Assembly (NCBI RefSeq): GCF_000737245.1
Contig: NZ_JPQU01000048.1
Location: forward strand, 1-44,956
DNA length: 44,956 bases
From: Pseudomonas syringae
GTDB lineage: Bacteria; Pseudomonadota; Gammaproteobacteria; Pseudomonadales; Pseudomonadaceae
Reading direction: 5' to 3'
The notes beneath the pieces are model-generated. The model worked only from the letters and a program-made list of their open reading frames with translations, did not search any database and was not told the DNA's origin. Positions 44,861-44,956 of the stretch are shown here, in pieces (the first letter of the stretch is position 1; each line of letters begins with the position of its first letter). The position numbers and the translations under genes were made by a program.

Positions 44861-44956
44861 CTTTCCCGGCTTAAGCCGGTCCCACGACACAACCCGACGT
44901 CGGACTGGCTTCAGCCGGGAAGAGGCTGGTATGAGCGCCATCAATTCTGCGGTGTG
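44861..44956. repeat. Right 96-bp REP direct repeat flanking the RAYT
   Basis: Class A arms (CCCGGCTTAAGCCGG and ACTGGCTTCAGCCGG) in the same orientation as the left copy, with seven differences over 96 bp. The window ends inside or at the end of the unit. Confidence 0.9.

Overview
The window is a chromosomal segment of a Pseudomonas species. Evidence: a 1317-residue trifunctional PutA divergent from putP; a bet/cho block ordered as in P. aeruginosa (betA, betB, betI, choV, choW, choX, then gbdR); pseudomonad-style DbpA, MdtD, RlmJ and TldD/PmbA-like proteins; and about 17 REP/REPIN elements of four sequence classes. The REP cores ACCGGCTTTAGCCGG and AGCGCGCTTGCCCGCGAT suggest the P. syringae complex or a near relative. 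That placement is inference. No rRNA, tRNA, CRISPR array or prophage was seen.

Layout. 1-2839: a large toxin-like protein with a DUF6543/dermonecrotic-toxin-type N-terminal region and a C-terminal R-S-E ADP-ribosyltransferase domain. 2841-6007: an acyl-CoA dehydrogenase and a delta-60 repeat protein. 6276-12175: putA and putP flanking a 455-bp control region with four GTTGCA hexamers. 12176-15240: an accessory cassette with a PAAR-like protein, a PAAR-polymorphic toxin type 44 effector and two tandem paralogous membrane-anchored proteins (probable immunity). It is closed by a second, diverged copy of the last 45 nt of putP. 15362-20952: PL7 alginate lyase, REC-PAS-GGDEF-EAL protein, YgjP-like metallopeptidase, small winged-helix protein, ElaA acetyltransferase and a periplasmic solute-binding-like protein. 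20933-31493: YccS, YhiN-type flavoprotein, DbpA, MdtD, a translationally coupled TldD/PmbA-like pair and an RraA-like protein. 31772-41253: choline uptake and choline-to-glycine-betaine oxidation with the regulators BetI and GbdR. 41388-44956: a small hypothetical protein, RlmJ, a halovibrin HvnA-like protein whose lipoprotein signal is out of frame, and a REP-associated tyrosine transposase (RAYT) between two 96-bp REP direct repeats.

How the parts work together. PutP imports proline, and PutA both oxidises it to glutamate and, as a ribbon-helix-helix protein, probably represses the divergent promoters. ChoXWV imports choline, BetA and BetB convert it to glycine betaine, BetI represses through a palindrome upstream of betI, and GbdR probably activates. 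The 12.6-15.1 kb cassette looks like a type VI secretion cargo module. The RAYT at the right end probably mobilises at least one of the REP classes scattered through the window.

Most notable observations: the putP 3'-end duplication bracketing the effector cassette; the frameshifted lipoprotein signal of the halovibrin homologue; the predicted periplasmic location of the immunity proteins, which sits poorly with a cytoplasmic target for the toxin; a 21-bp-spaced direct repeat that is a candidate GbdR site; and REPINs whose arms carry matched replacement sequences.
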